The notes: generated from the sequence alone by a model not told the origin. Shown: positions 50,653 to 60,050, counted from the first letter of the stretch. The stretch: DNA of 64,000 nucleotides from Ralstonia sp. RRA (GCF_037023145.1 NZ_CP146093.1:62001-126000); one strand, 5' to 3'. Translations and numbers: made by a program.

Positions 50653-51499
50653 GAACGCTTCCCCGGCAACAACTCAACACGAAGCCATGACGCTGCTTGC
50701 CGACCTCGTTCTTTCAGTGCAATGGTGGGCGGGCCAGGAAGACGGCATTCCGGATACCGTCCGCCCCGCCTTTGACCGGGCTCAGAAGGCTCTTGGCTGG
50801 CCACAAGGGGAATCGACCACCACGCCGGCGGCAACGGCAATGCCCGAGGCGCCATGTGCGAGTTGCCACGGCTTCGGTAGCGAGCTGACGGTGTACAAAG
50901 GCAAGGTTCCCTGCCGGGCATGCCAGAAATCCAACAATGCCGCGCCATGGCTACCTCCCGGCTGGGAAATCAGTGTGGCCGATGACGACGGCTCCACCTG
51001 GGTGACACTGCGCCGCTGCACTTCGGATCGCAAGGTGCTCGCCCAGTCGGTCTACGCGCACAAGCGGGGATCTCTGGATTCGCATGTTTGGCATGCACTG
51101 CGCCATTCTCTCGACATCACGCGCCCTCAGATCGCAGAGCTCGACCACTGGCGAGCCCGGGCACTGAATGCAGAGCAACTGCTCAACAGCCCCGAGCTGC
51201 ATGACTTTGCCCGCGGGGTCGTGCAAGAAGCCGCCCACCAGCGCCAGCGTTGGGGAACTGCCAAGGACGCCGACAAGTCGCCAGCGGACTGGGTCTTTCT
51301 CGTTGGCCACCTCGAAACCCGCTCCATGATGTACCTGCAGGCCGGCAACGTTGACAAGGCGCTGCATCACACGATCACGACCGCTGCGGCACTCGCCAAC
51401 TGGCACACGAACATTTCCGGAGCGGATAGCAGCATGTGGCCCAGCCTTCCCGGCCAGCCACATGCCAGCGCCCCGGTGGGCGGCGGCGGCCATGCGTGA
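50636..51499 (+). CDS. Unknown 287-aa protein with a zinc-ribbon-like motif
   Basis: GGAGGTCAACG precedes ATG 50636, preferred to the longer frame. Near residue 75 is a four-cysteine pair, CASCHGF and PCRACQ, like a rubredoxin or DnaJ-type zinc ribbon. The second half is helical (ELHDFARGVVQEAAHQRQRW; DWVFLVGHLETRSMMYLQAG), a pattern seen in phage-encoded proteins. No family was recognised. After it, 51500-51809 holds no convincing gene. Confidence 0.65.
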   Translation: MQQTNENASPATTQHEAMTLLADLVLSVQWWAGQEDGIPDTVRPAFDRAQKALGWPQGESTTTPAATAMPEAPCASCHGFGSELTVYKGKVPCRACQKSNNAAPWLPPGWEISVADDDGSTWVTLRRCTSDRKVLAQSVYAHKRGSLDSHVWHALRHSLDITRPQIAELDHWRARALNAEQLLNSPELHDFARGVVQEAAHQRQRWGTAKDADKSPADWVFLVGHLETRSMMYLQAGNVDKALHHTITTAAALANWHTNISGADSSMWPSLPGQPHASAPVGGGGHA

Positions 51500-51809
51500 G
51501 CACGTCAACCTCCGCAGCATCTTCAGTGGTCGCAGCCCGACGACCGGCCTTCCCTTCGCCGAACGCCACAGGTAGAGCGGTAGCGCCTGGGGCAAAGCAG
51601 CCTGCGAGCTTCGCTGCCGGATGCTCGACCAGTTGCTCAAACCCGCGGCGCCGTCCACGTCGCCTCGCTGACTTGATCCCGCACAACAGCAACAATCGGC
51701 ACGCACAATGAACATACATTCTGGTGCCGCCCAGCTATTCTCCGCATTATCTCCAGCCATTCCTCAAAAGCGCAGTGAGGAAGTTGGCCTTTACCAAATA
51801 ACGTAGTAC

Positions 51810-52052
51810 ATGCCCCCAGCAGATCTCTCCTCCGAATTTCCCCACCCTGAAACGATCATCGCCGTGCGCGGCGCCCTGTCCATCGGCCTCCAGCAGGGGC
51901 CAGACAGCCCAGGAGGCCACTGGCTGCACGAGTTCTGGGCGTTCGGCCGCGCCCGCGCCGAGGCTGAAGCCATCATCCAAGGCTTCATGGAAAGCGCCGC
52001 CATCAGGATTTTGGCGACGTCTCACGCATATTTTGGAGCCGCTGCAACATAA
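51810..52052 (+). CDS. Possible 80-aa protein
   Basis: ATG 51810 without a ribosome site. The product (MPPADLSSEFPHPETIIAVR) has a plausible helix (FWAFGRARAEAEAIIQGFME). An opposite-strand frame also covers it; this strand is preferred because the neighbours lie on it. Weak call. Confidence 0.3.
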   Translation: MPPADLSSEFPHPETIIAVRGALSIGLQQGPDSPGGHWLHEFWAFGRARAEAEAIIQGFMESAAIRILATSHAYFGAAAT

Positions 52053-52132
52053 ACCCGTCTGCAGTGGTGGTTCAACAAACTCGGCGACAGGCATAATCCG
52101 GACTTAAAATCCAATCATCGAGACCCAACGGT

Positions 52133-52705
52133 ATGTTTGACGATCTGATCGGCTGTGGTCACTGCGGCGGACGGGCCAGGTTCTTCGCTGGCCGAAAGGA
52201 GGCCGTCATTGTGTGTACACAGTGCGGCATTGGCACGCCGCCCGTGCAAATCGGAACCTCCAAAGAAGCGGCCTACGACGAGCTGGCTTTGATCTGGAAC
52301 CGACGCGTCGAGTATCGCCCAACCGATCAACACGAGCTGGCCTCGATCGCGCGTCGCCAATTGACGCCGGTGGACATCCCAATGCTGCTGGACGCGATCG
52401 CCCGCAATGCCATGGATTGGGAAACCCGCGGACCGATATTCGCGGCAATGGCCGCCCAGCTCAGCAGGCCCGCTTCCCCCGCCGCCGCGGAAGTACCAAT
52501 GGCCACCGTCCTTGAAGACGCCGGCCGGTATCGCAAGCTCGTGCGATTGGCCAAGGTCATCTACGTCGATGGCCGTCCCTGGATCCGCTTCGAACCACTC
52601 GACGCGTTCGACGCCGAACTGGTTGAAGGCGAAGAAAATGCCTTCGCGCGCATGGACGTATTCGTCGCGCGTGCGGTGGATGCCCTGGAGCCTCAGCTCG
52701 ACTAG
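52133..52705 (+). CDS. Protein with N-terminal Lar-like zinc ribbon
   Basis: 190 aa. The N-terminus, CGHCGGRARFFAGRKEAVIV then CTQCGIG and AAYDELALIWNRR, matches the restriction-alleviation (Lar) zinc-ribbon fold common in phages and plasmids. The remaining 130 residues are helical and acidic with no family that I know. Known: Lar proteins modulate restriction of incoming DNA; whether this longer protein does so is inference. No strong ribosome site precedes ATG 52133. Confidence 0.6.
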   Translation: MFDDLIGCGHCGGRARFFAGRKEAVIVCTQCGIGTPPVQIGTSKEAAYDELALIWNRRVEYRPTDQHELASIARRQLTPVDIPMLLDAIARNAMDWETRGPIFAAMAAQLSRPASPAAAEVPMATVLEDAGRYRKLVRLAKVIYVDGRPWIRFEPLDAFDAELVEGEENAFARMDVFVARAVDALEPQLD

Positions 52706-52946
52706 CGCCCCTCGCCACCATGATCGCGCGATCGGCGAGGCGCTGACCTTCCAACTGACGATGGCGTCGACGCGCGGTAGATGACCGTGCGGTAACGGCC
52801 ATGCTTTGGCCGGCCGGATCTCGTTCCGTGCCCAGCACTCCCAAACCCTTCACGCAAATCGGCCCGCAGAAGCTCTCGCTTTCGGGTACTTGACATTGCC
52901 CGTTACAAGGCACGATGGATCTAGGTCAACCCGGATCCCAACTGCC

Positions 52947-53333
52947 GTGCTCAAAAAAACCCTGCTCTTCGTTGCCCTCTCTGCATTCCTCCAGGTCGCC
53001 GGCGCCTCTCCCGATCACTGCGGCGCATCGGTCGCGGACGGCGCGCAACCGAAGGTGCTGTCCAGCAAGCACGCTGGCGCCAGCCACCTGCTCTGCTACC
53101 GCGCCTACGCGGTGCTCGTGTCCTCGGCGACCCGGACACCGCTGTGGTCAGCCGAACACCTGACCGCGCAGGCGGTGAACCAGGCGCGTGAGCTGCCGCG
53201 CGAAAGCGATTTCTTCGAAGAGACGTCTTTGCCGGCAACCGCCCGCGCCACCCTGCAGGACTACCACGGTAGCTCGCACGTCCAGATTGACCGTGGCCAC
53301 CGTCAATACCCGGCGAAAAGCATACTCATCTAG
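52947..53333 (+). pseudogene. Truncated secreted DNA/RNA non-specific endonuclease, cut at DRGH
   Basis: GTG 52947 opens a signal peptide (LKKTLLFVALSAFLQVAGAS). The mature part follows the NucA-type pattern, HLLCYRAYAVLVSS, TPLWSAEHLTAQAVNQAREL, LPATARATLQDYHGS, up to the catalytic DRGH at codons 117-120, after which homology stops and 9 unrelated codons lead to a stop at 53333. Family members run about 100-130 residues further, including the metal-binding Asn and Glu. The break coincides with the left side of the GmtY/Z/X region, which suggests that insertion of that element cut the gene. Confidence 0.75.
53286..53307. repeat. Near-perfect 22-bp palindrome at the nuclease break point
   Basis: Arms ATTGAC and GTCAAT flank the core GTGGCCAC, with one mismatched pair (20 of 22 positions). 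The left half encodes the DRGH motif of the nuclease, the right half is beyond the point where homology ends. It could mark the junction of the inserted element. Confidence 0.4.
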
Positions 53334-53350
53334 TCGTGATGCGGCCAAAC

Positions 53351-53380
53351 GTTGAGTATGCCTACTCAACCCGATATACT
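53351..53380 (+). promoter_or_regulatory. Sigma70-like promoter with operator palindrome for the Gmt-like operon
   Basis: -35 TTGAGT (53352-53357), 17-bp spacer, -10 TATACT (about 53375-53380). The inverted repeat GTTGAGTATGCCTACTCAAC (53351-53370) covers the -35 and most of the spacer, so a dimer bound there would block transcription. A further half-site, GCATACTCA, lies at about 53320-53328. It might also be a recombinase binding site near the element end. Confidence 0.65.
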
Positions 53381-53411
53381 CGCCGCCCCTTAGGTTCTTC
53401 CAAATATCAAA

Positions 53412-53588
53412 TTGCGCAACACCTTAGAGCGTCTGTCAGCACTGACTGTGCTTTCTGACGGCACATCGGATGCTTGTCATTTACTGACGCGGTTCTTTGC
53501 CGGGGAGCAACGCCACTACGATCTTGAGTATTCGGTTGCCGCAGACGCTGCCCTGCCACAACTGCGATGGACTCTCATAGCAGAGTGA
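53412..53588 (+). CDS. Possible 58-aa protein translated just ahead of gmtY
   Basis: TTG 53412 to TGA 53588. The product (start LRNTLERLSALTVLSDGTSD) is helical and acidic. Its stop overlaps the GTG that may start the next gene (GTGA), a typical coupling signal. It begins about 32 nt after the predicted promoter. A TTG start without a ribosome site keeps the confidence low; if real it would be an extra component or a repressor of the element. Confidence 0.4.
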   Translation: MRNTLERLSALTVLSDGTSDACHLLTRFFAGEQRHYDLEYSVAADAALPQLRWTLIAE

Positions 53589-54970
53589 GGATCTACACCG
53601 ATACAGTGCTAGTGCGAGACAAGATCCGTGCCGACACCCCAACCATACTTTTAGTCGTAGGCGCCGATCCTCTCGAGCAGTTGTTGGAGTTCTTTAGAGA
53701 AAAGTGCTTATCGCTGTCAGCGGAGCGCACCTACGCGCAGGCTACAGGCCGGTTTATCGAATGGCTGTCGGTGCGCGCCATCGAATTCAGCGACGCTACA
53801 AAGCGCAGCCTGCTGTTCAACGCATTCGCGCACGACCTGAGATTCGGAACATACAGGGCGGGAGAGGACCTCTATGGCCTTTATTGGCGGCCCACCAGTC
53901 ACCAGAATATGGGGCGGCTGACTCGTGCCCTACTCCACTTTAGCGACTGGCTTAACAGCCGCCTCGGCACCACCCTGCTGAATCCGATTCACCATCAAGC
54001 TTCGCCAGCAGAGCAGCTGATCTTCTGGAGAAGATGGAATAAGCAAAGGCTGGGCTCACTCTTGGCTCACACCAAAGGGCGGTCGGGTGCCGAGGCAGAC
54101 GTCCATACCAGCCGGAAACTGCGGCTTCCGAGAGACCGGAATTCGGTGCTCCAGGAAGTTAAGGCCTTTCCCGCAGAGCACCTCGAACATTTACTTTGGC
54201 GCGGCTTTGCCAATCCTGGTAATGAACAGGATCCTCGCCTCTGGATGAAATACAAGTTACGCGACATTCTCATAACCCTACTCTGCGCGTACGGCGGCTG
54301 TCGGGCTTCTGAGCCACTTCACCTATGGGTGGAAGACGTTCTCGTGGATCCTGACGACGCCGAACTGGCATTGGTGCTAGTGCACGAACCCAACGACGGC
54401 TTAGCTGAATACACCGACCCGATGACCGGTGTGCGCCGCAGGACAACCCGCGCAGACTTCTTGCAGCGTTTCTGCGGTGGTCGAAAGCCCCTCACTCGCG
54501 AAACAGGTCGTCGGCATGCCGGATGGAAAGGAAGCCTTTTGACGCATCGAGAGCGCAGAGCCTTCCAAGTTTTTTGGATTGACAAAAACGCTGGCCGCCT
54601 CTTCTTAACTTTATGGCGCCTGTACATCCAACATGTCAGGCCCGTGGTCCCGCAAGTTCCTTGGGCCTTTCTAACAAAAGATGGTCAGCCTCTCGGTGTT
54701 GAGGGCTTCGCTGACTCCTTTCAAGCGGCAGTGCGCCGTATTGGGTTGACGCCAGGCAAGTGGGCGGGCACCACCACCCATGGGCTACGCCACCGATATG
54801 GCCAATGGCTGAACGACCTTGGACTGGGTGACAAGGAAGGTCAAGTGGCGATGCACCATGTGAATGCACGAAGCCAGGACGTCTATCGGCAAAGAGGAGT
54901 CTCTGGCGTGGCAGCTGCGATCGGAAACCTGTCTATCACCTCTCTGCCTCACTTTACGGAAACCGCATGA
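53585..54970 (+). CDS. gmtY: Tyrosine recombinase, GmtY-like
   Basis: 461 aa from GTG 53585 (an ATG at 53567 would add 6 residues). The catalytic residues are visible: first Arg in LLCAYGGCRASEPLHLW (about 240), HGLRHRYGQWL (about 398), then VAMHHVNARSQDVYRQ with the nucleophile Tyr (about 440). Size and order match the gamma-mobile-trio recombinase GmtY, which is encoded ahead of GmtZ and GmtX in mobile islands. The assignment rests on size, order and motifs. It overlaps the next gene by 4 bp. Base composition is lower in GC than the backbone, in line with transfer. Confidence 0.8.
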   Translation: MRIYTDTVLVRDKIRADTPTILLVVGADPLEQLLEFFREKCLSLSAERTYAQATGRFIEWLSVRAIEFSDATKRSLLFNAFAHDLRFGTYRAGEDLYGLYWRPTSHQNMGRLTRALLHFSDWLNSRLGTTLLNPIHHQASPAEQLIFWRRWNKQRLGSLLAHTKGRSGAEADVHTSRKLRLPRDRNSVLQEVKAFPAEHLEHLLWRGFANPGNEQDPRLWMKYKLRDILITLLCAYGGCRASEPLHLWVEDVLVDPDDAELALVLVHEPNDGLAEYTDPMTGVRRRTTRADFLQRFCGGRKPLTRETGRRHAGWKGSLLTHRERRAFQVFWIDKNAGRLFLTLWRLYIQHVRPVVPQVPWAFLTKDGQPLGVEGFADSFQAAVRRIGLTPGKWAGTTTHGLRHRYGQWLNDLGLGDKEGQVAMHHVNARSQDVYRQRGVSGVAAAIGNLSITSLPHFTETA

Positions 54971-57900
54971 ACCTTGTTTGCCAGCTCGATCGATACACCG
55001 CCATTGTGAGCGAGCTAACCGGGCGCACCATCTATGTCAATAATGCTCCGGACCAGTATCTCGTCTCACCGGACGTAGCATGCGAGAGGGTAGCTGAGAT
55101 AGCGGAAGCGTGGTCGGCCAGTGTCGATGGGGCGCGTCCCGAAACGAGGCCGACGCCTGGACTGCGCAAAGCCGTGCGCGTCTTGGCCAATTGCCGCCGC
55201 CGCGAGGAAATCGCGGAAGCACTGCAGACTATTCTGATCACCGAGTTCGAATCAAAGCGTGATACCACTGCCGTGGGCGGTTACCAACGCTTCTTGGTGC
55301 CGCTTCTGTTGCAGCTTTGGTCCTGTGGTGCCGTCGCCTGGCCTGTAAAGCAGCAACGTCCCTTCCTAAACCCGTCCTTAAAGCTGAGTAGTCCCGGATT
55401 CGCGGAGCAGCCACTGTGCTACTTGTCGCGGATCGGCGCATATCTTAACCGCGGCGGCACGGATGACGCGGCGAATTTTCGCTTCATCGTGGACCACATT
55501 CTTGCCCGAGCCGGGATAGCTGAAATCGGCGACATTACACCTAGCACCTTCTATCTGACCGAAGATCGCTCCCGCCTGAGCAAAATGAGGTCGACGGGAA
55601 TTCAGGCTGTTCTCAGTGTTCTGCGCGAGGACCACCATGACCATGCCATCGGCTGGACGCCGGAAGATTTTGGCTTCTTCAAGGCCAAGATGGGTCACTT
55701 AGCACGAGATGACAATTTCGCGTGGCTTGTAGCGAAGGACGCAGCTATGAGCGAATGGGCGCAGTTGGCCATCGCTCACTTGGAGAACACCCCTGCAAAC
55801 TTCCGCAAACGCAAATCTTCCCTGAATAGCTTTTTGCAGCATTATCTGGAACATCCTGAGTTGCCACGCAACCCAGTGGAGTACTTCGATATCCGTCGGC
55901 GTCCGACTGCCTTGTTTGACGCCTCTGGAAATAAGGGTCGGCAAACCATGTCGGTTCTCCATGAGTTCCTGAACGAAGTGCTCTTCAAGGTTTGCGCCCA
56001 ATCGGATGACAATGAATTACCCATTCTGATGCCCGGCTTCGGCAATCCCCTGCCTAAGCCAAGCTACAGAAACGTGAACATTGGTGAAACTCATCGCGAA
56101 GCCATGCCAACGAGGCTCATTAGCCTGGCAGCTCACATCCTGACTGAAAACGACTTCGCCTGGGCAAGAGAGGCGGGACGGATCAAGGATGTCTTCCGCT
56201 GGCTAAACCCAGAGACAGGGAGCTTCGAGACTGTGTGGAGTCCTGTCCGAGCTTACGCAATACTGATCAAGCTGCTACTGCCGGCTCGGACATATCAAGT
56301 CCGCATGCTCGACAGTGGCGAAGGAGATACCCTCCGTTACGAGGGTAACGGTCAATGGGAGATGAACTCGGGAACCCATCGGCCGACGACTAACAGTAAG
56401 CTCGTCGATCGCGGTGTCTTTCGTCGCTACAAGCGCAAGGATGGCGGCGACGGGGCTGTGTTCTATTTCAATACCAACAAGACTGCCGATATCGAAAGCG
56501 TCGTCAAGGGCTATGTCATGCCTTGGGAGAAGAAAGACGCCTTGCAATTGTTGCTAACGCTACGGAACTGGCAAGAGAAGTACAACCCGCTCCGCGCGCC
56601 TACCGCATGGTCCGATATCGTCGAGCTCAAGAAAGTTAAGCACGCTGACGACTTGGCGAGGATGGGAGCGAACTTCTTCCTCTTTCGGGACCCAGCCAAC
56701 AAGACGCGCCCTGACCTACCGGTAACCGACGTGCGGATACGAAATCTGTGGCTAAAGCTCATGGACGAGATGGAACGACGGCTGAACCAAGCAGGTGAGA
56801 CCTTGAGCAATGGCGATCCAATTAAGCTAGTCCTGACCCGAGACCCTAACGGGCAGCCGATATCCGCCACGTTCGATCTCCATAGCCTAAGGGTGTCGAT
56901 TATCACTGCCATGTACGAAGAAGGCATTCCTCCGGAATACCTGATGAAGATTGTCGGCCACGCCACGGTACTGATGACCCTCTACTACACTAAGATCAGT
57001 GCGGAGACGCTGAGCTTAAGAATGGATGAGGCTCTGCTAGAGCGGCAACGCAAATCCCAAGTAGAAATGGCAGGATTCATCAAGCGAGCCAGTCGACAAG
57101 AACTGGAGCAGGCGGTGGCAGTCGGACACCCTACGGCCCTAGACGCAGCAGTCAGTGGGACAGGGGTAGGAATGTTAGTGATGGACCACGGTATCTGCGC
57201 TGTCTCCGCCAAGCGCTGCCATGAGGGGCTCGCGATAACAGACCCGGCGACCGGTGTCACTCGATACCACGCCGTACCCGGTGGCGCCACCAACTGCTCT
57301 CGCTGCAGGTTTTTTATCACCGGTCCAGCGTTCCTTTTCGGACTAGAGGCACATGTCAACGACCTCTCCTATCGACTGAAGAAAGCCTCCTACGCGTTCG
57401 AGAAAGCTCAGGAACGCTTCGACGCCCTAGCGGACGCCCATGCCGCATCCTTGGGACAAGGTATGCCCTTTCATCGGCAGCGGGATCTAGAGATTGCCGA
57501 AACGGCTTTCGAATCGTCCACTGCCGAGGTGGATGGCATTGCACTGAGCTTGCAAGCCGCCTACGCGCTCACAGAGCAATGCATTCGGATTGCCGGCAAG
57601 ACCAAAGGCGACGGACTAGCGCTAGTCGCCGCAGGCGGCACCGGGCAGGTGGAGGCCGTGCTGTCCGAGGGGCACGAATTTGAGCAGCTTAACCGTATAT
57701 GTATGAGCGCGACACTGTTCGACGGGCTCAACATAAGCTGGCAGCAGCCGAACCTTGAACGCGCACGCCTATTTGACCGGATGCTTCGCAATTCGGGCTA
57801 TGCGCCGCGGTTCTCGCTGCTCGATGACGAACAGGCCCTGCAATCGGCGAACGCAATGTCCCAGTTTCTTTACGCCAGGCTGGAGGCTAACGCAGTACAT

Positions 57901-58023
57901 GCGTTGGTGGACGGACGCACGACCTTGCAGGCAGTGGGGCTAGACAAGGCCTTTGTCACCCAGTTGGAGCAACTTCTACCCAAGGCCTTAGAGTGCGCCC
58001 ATTACATTCTGGAGCAGACATGA
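54967..58023 (+). CDS. gmtZ: Large integrase-like protein, GmtZ-like
   Basis: 1018 aa. Residues about 600-685 hold a tyrosine-recombinase-like catalytic end: DLHSLRVSIITAMYEEGIPP, then KIVGHATVLMTLYYTK with the candidate nucleophile Tyr. The N-terminal 550 residues are a large unassigned region. The C-terminal 300 contain NCSRCRFFITGP, a small cysteine pair, followed by a coiled coil (SYRLKKASYAFEKAQERFDA). Length and place fit GmtZ, the second recombinase of the trio. It overlaps both neighbours by 4 bp, so all three are translated together and probably act as a complex. Confidence 0.8.
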   Translation: MNLVCQLDRYTAIVSELTGRTIYVNNAPDQYLVSPDVACERVAEIAEAWSASVDGARPETRPTPGLRKAVRVLANCRRREEIAEALQTILITEFESKRDTTAVGGYQRFLVPLLLQLWSCGAVAWPVKQQRPFLNPSLKLSSPGFAEQPLCYLSRIGAYLNRGGTDDAANFRFIVDHILARAGIAEIGDITPSTFYLTEDRSRLSKMRSTGIQAVLSVLREDHHDHAIGWTPEDFGFFKAKMGHLARDDNFAWLVAKDAAMSEWAQLAIAHLENTPANFRKRKSSLNSFLQHYLEHPELPRNPVEYFDIRRRPTALFDASGNKGRQTMSVLHEFLNEVLFKVCAQSDDNELPILMPGFGNPLPKPSYRNVNIGETHREAMPTRLISLAAHILTENDFAWAREAGRIKDVFRWLNPETGSFETVWSPVRAYAILIKLLLPARTYQVRMLDSGEGDTLRYEGNGQWEMNSGTHRPTTNSKLVDRGVFRRYKRKDGGDGAVFYFNTNKTADIESVVKGYVMPWEKKDALQLLLTLRNWQEKYNPLRAPTAWSDIVELKKVKHADDLARMGANFFLFRDPANKTRPDLPVTDVRIRNLWLKLMDEMERRLNQAGETLSNGDPIKLVLTRDPNGQPISATFDLHSLRVSIITAMYEEGIPPEYLMKIVGHATVLMTLYYTKISAETLSLRMDEALLERQRKSQVEMAGFIKRASRQELEQAVAVGHPTALDAAVSGTGVGMLVMDHGICAVSAKRCHEGLAITDPATGVTRYHAVPGGATNCSRCRFFITGPAFLFGLEAHVNDLSYRLKKASYAFEKAQERFDALADAHAASLGQGMPFHRQRDLEIAETAFESSTAEVDGIALSLQAAYALTEQCIRIAGKTKGDGLALVAAGGTGQVEAVLSEGHEFEQLNRICMSATLFDGLNISWQQPNLERARLFDRMLRNSGYAPRFSLLDDEQALQSANAMSQFLYARLEANAVHALVDGRTTLQAVGLDKAFVTQLEQLLPKALECAHYILEQT

Positions 58024-58733
58024 CCAGGCAACAAGCCACTACGGCTCCCGACGTTCTCAAAGACGCCCGGCGGCTTTACCTTACATACCGTAGTGCGGCG
58101 ACTAAGCAATCCAAGATGGAGAACCTAGACAAGGTGTGGGAGGTTCTAAACGCCATCCAAGTTGAAGGGTGCCGAGACTATTCCCTCGCAGAGGTCGGCC
58201 GCCGCTTGGAAAGGATTGGCGGGCCAAAGACTCAAAGCCTCCGGAATACTCAGGGTTCTCACTACCGGGAAATCATTTCTGCGTATGCCAACGCCCTCAG
58301 CGGCGCGACTCGGTATGTCGCCAAGACCAAATCCAACGTCGATCAGGCGTTGGACTTGGTAACCGACCCAAGCATTCGGGCAGTCATCCGAGTTGCGCTC
58401 GATGAAGCAAAGCGGTTAAAGGTGGTCAACGACAACCTACACGCCGCATTCAAGACACTGCGCGTCGGAGCCTCGCTTCTGTCATCGCCCGTGGCAGAAG
58501 CGCCGTCATCGCTCCCGGCGTCCATCGTGGCCGAAGAAGTGCTGGATCTCCGGCTGAAAGCAGCGCTCAGCAAGGGCATTGATCGTTCTCGACTGGCTCA
58601 ACAGGGACTGCGCATCGGAGAAGATGGCAGCATCGAGAATGACTATGGCGACAAGCTTTTCCCGCCAGCCTTCGCCACCGCTATCCAGTCTGTTCTGCGC
58701 TCTGGAAACGGCCGAACCGCATTTGACGACTAG
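58020..58733 (+). CDS. gmtX: GmtX-like helper protein
   Basis: 237 aa; ATG 58020 overlaps the GmtZ stop (ATGA). The N-terminus is helical (DARRLYLTYRSAATKQSKME), followed by KVWEVLNAIQVEGCRDYSLAEVGRRLERIG, which looks like a winged-helix or DNA-binding segment, then HYREIISAYANAL. Length and position fit GmtX, a partner of the two recombinases with no known catalytic activity. Last gene of the trio. After it, 58734-59120 holds no convincing gene and should contain the right end of the element. Confidence 0.75.
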   Translation: MTRQQATTAPDVLKDARRLYLTYRSAATKQSKMENLDKVWEVLNAIQVEGCRDYSLAEVGRRLERIGGPKTQSLRNTQGSHYREIISAYANALSGATRYVAKTKSNVDQALDLVTDPSIRAVIRVALDEAKRLKVVNDNLHAAFKTLRVGASLLSSPVAEAPSSLPASIVAEEVLDLRLKAALSKGIDRSRLAQQGLRIGEDGSIENDYGDKLFPPAFATAIQSVLRSGNGRTAFDD

Positions 58734-59120
58734 GGAACTAACCGTCCGGCAGGCTCCGATTTTAAACGTCGAGTGGTGACAGAGTACTTTACCGTGCTTC
58801 ATACGTCACACCTGACAAAGTCGCATCCCTCCTCCGTTGATGCGCCTGCCGGTCGCGCACCGGCGCTTGCCGACCCTTCTGCGCCGTTCGTGGCTTCCAC
58901 AACTCGATGGCGGATATCCGAGTCAAGCGGTCATCCGCCTCCACGGTCGCTTCGGCAGTCGAGTTGGGCTAACCGCACATTACTAGTTGATGGCAGGATC
59001 TTCTATTCTCATGCCCTACTCAGGAGGGGATGGCCGCAGAAAATGTGTGGGTATTATCGGGGGCAAGGCTGCGCCTGTGATGCCAGCCCGCTACCGCCCG
59101 TGTTTCCACCCCGGCAACGC
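58734..59120. other. Intergenic stretch after the Gmt-like trio
   Basis: No convincing gene on either strand. It contains AAACGTCGAGT (about 58765), which differs by one base from AAACGTTGAGT at the left side (about 53348), a weak candidate for a matching end. Confidence 0.3.
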
Positions 59121-59504
59121 GGGCTCTATTTTGGTTCAACGAGGAATTCCGGGGAAGGCTGCCCTGATCTTTAGGAAGAAGTACTCCTCGTCACGGTAGC
59201 CGTAGGCCCGGCGCTTGATGACCTTGATGGTGTTGTTGATGCCCTCAACGACGCTTGTGTTCAGCGGATGCCGGCATCGAGCGATGATGCCGTGCCAATA
59301 GGTCTGCAAGCGCTGCGCGAACAACTCCAGGGCCGGAATCTGGCTTTCCCTTGCCTGGGCGCACCAATGCTCCCAAGCCTTCTGGGCCCACGCCGGGCGG
59401 CGGTATCGTCCCGAGTTGGCCAGCAAGCAGTCATTTTGCGAAGATGGCCAACCAATGCCTTCAAATGGCTGCGGATTTGAGACATACAGCATTCCCGAAT
59501 CCAT
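59121..59504 (-). pseudogene. ISL3-family transposase remnant (C-terminal part)
   Basis: Only about the last 95-120 codons of a transposase of about 400 aa remain. The end, NTSVVEGINNTIKVIKRRAY then GYRDEEYFFLKIRAAFPG, is diagnostic of ISL3. Next to the stop (59136) the sequence GGGCTCTATTTTGGTTCAAC (59121-59140) looks like the element's terminal repeat. The N-terminal two thirds are gone; unrelated sequence follows from 59505. Confidence 0.75.
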
Positions 59505-60030
59505 TGGACTCCAGCGGGCAACCTCCCAGCACCTTCTGCATTGCGCGGGAAAATCCCACCTCGAACACTAACCGACCGCGCTCGTTGACAATTTCGCCGC
59601 GGCTGCCTTGCGCGAGCCACGCTCTGCGGCTAGCGCGGGCGGGTGGTGAGGCTCGGTCACGGACCAGCGGCAGCGCACGCAATTTCGGCTTCTGCCGGCA
59701 GTGGCCCGTACTTGCGATTCACCTACATGGTGCCCTTGGCAATCATCGGCCCGCCCGTTGTAGCAGCCGCCCACCGAGCCGTTGTCCGCGACTTCACTGG
59801 TGTTGCCGCCGAGCAGGCACAGGCCGTGGTGCATGCTCCAGCCTTTTTGGCCTGCTCAAGCAGAGCGCCAATCAAACGAGTCGCTTTTTCTTGATATTGT
59901 TAGGCACCTAAGTTAAAATTTCAAGGGACGCCGTATCAGCGAAAAAACGGTAAAGCGCCGCAAAATCCGCGTGTTTCAGCGCGGATAGCTTGCGCTATCG
60001 GTGTTTTATATAGATAACCACATGTATTTT
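59505..60030. other. Gene-poor stretch between the ISL3 remnant and the MarR gene
   Basis: Open frames on both strands overlap here, none with a ribosome site or known domain, and the composition changes from GC-rich to AT-rich near 59890. I see no convincing gene. The last 130 bp form the MarR promoter region. Confidence 0.4.
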
Positions 60031-60046
60031 GCAATTAGATACCTAA
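59898..60046 (+). promoter_or_regulatory. MarR promoter region with two TTAG-N4-CTAA palindromes
   Basis: The sequences TTAGGCACCTAA (about 59900) and TTAGATACCTAA (about 60035) share the form TTAGNNACCTAA, about 135 bp apart in an AT-rich region with TATATAGAT between them. They are good candidates for the MarR operator, the second lying directly before the start codon. Confidence 0.55.
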
Positions 60047-60050
60047 CATT

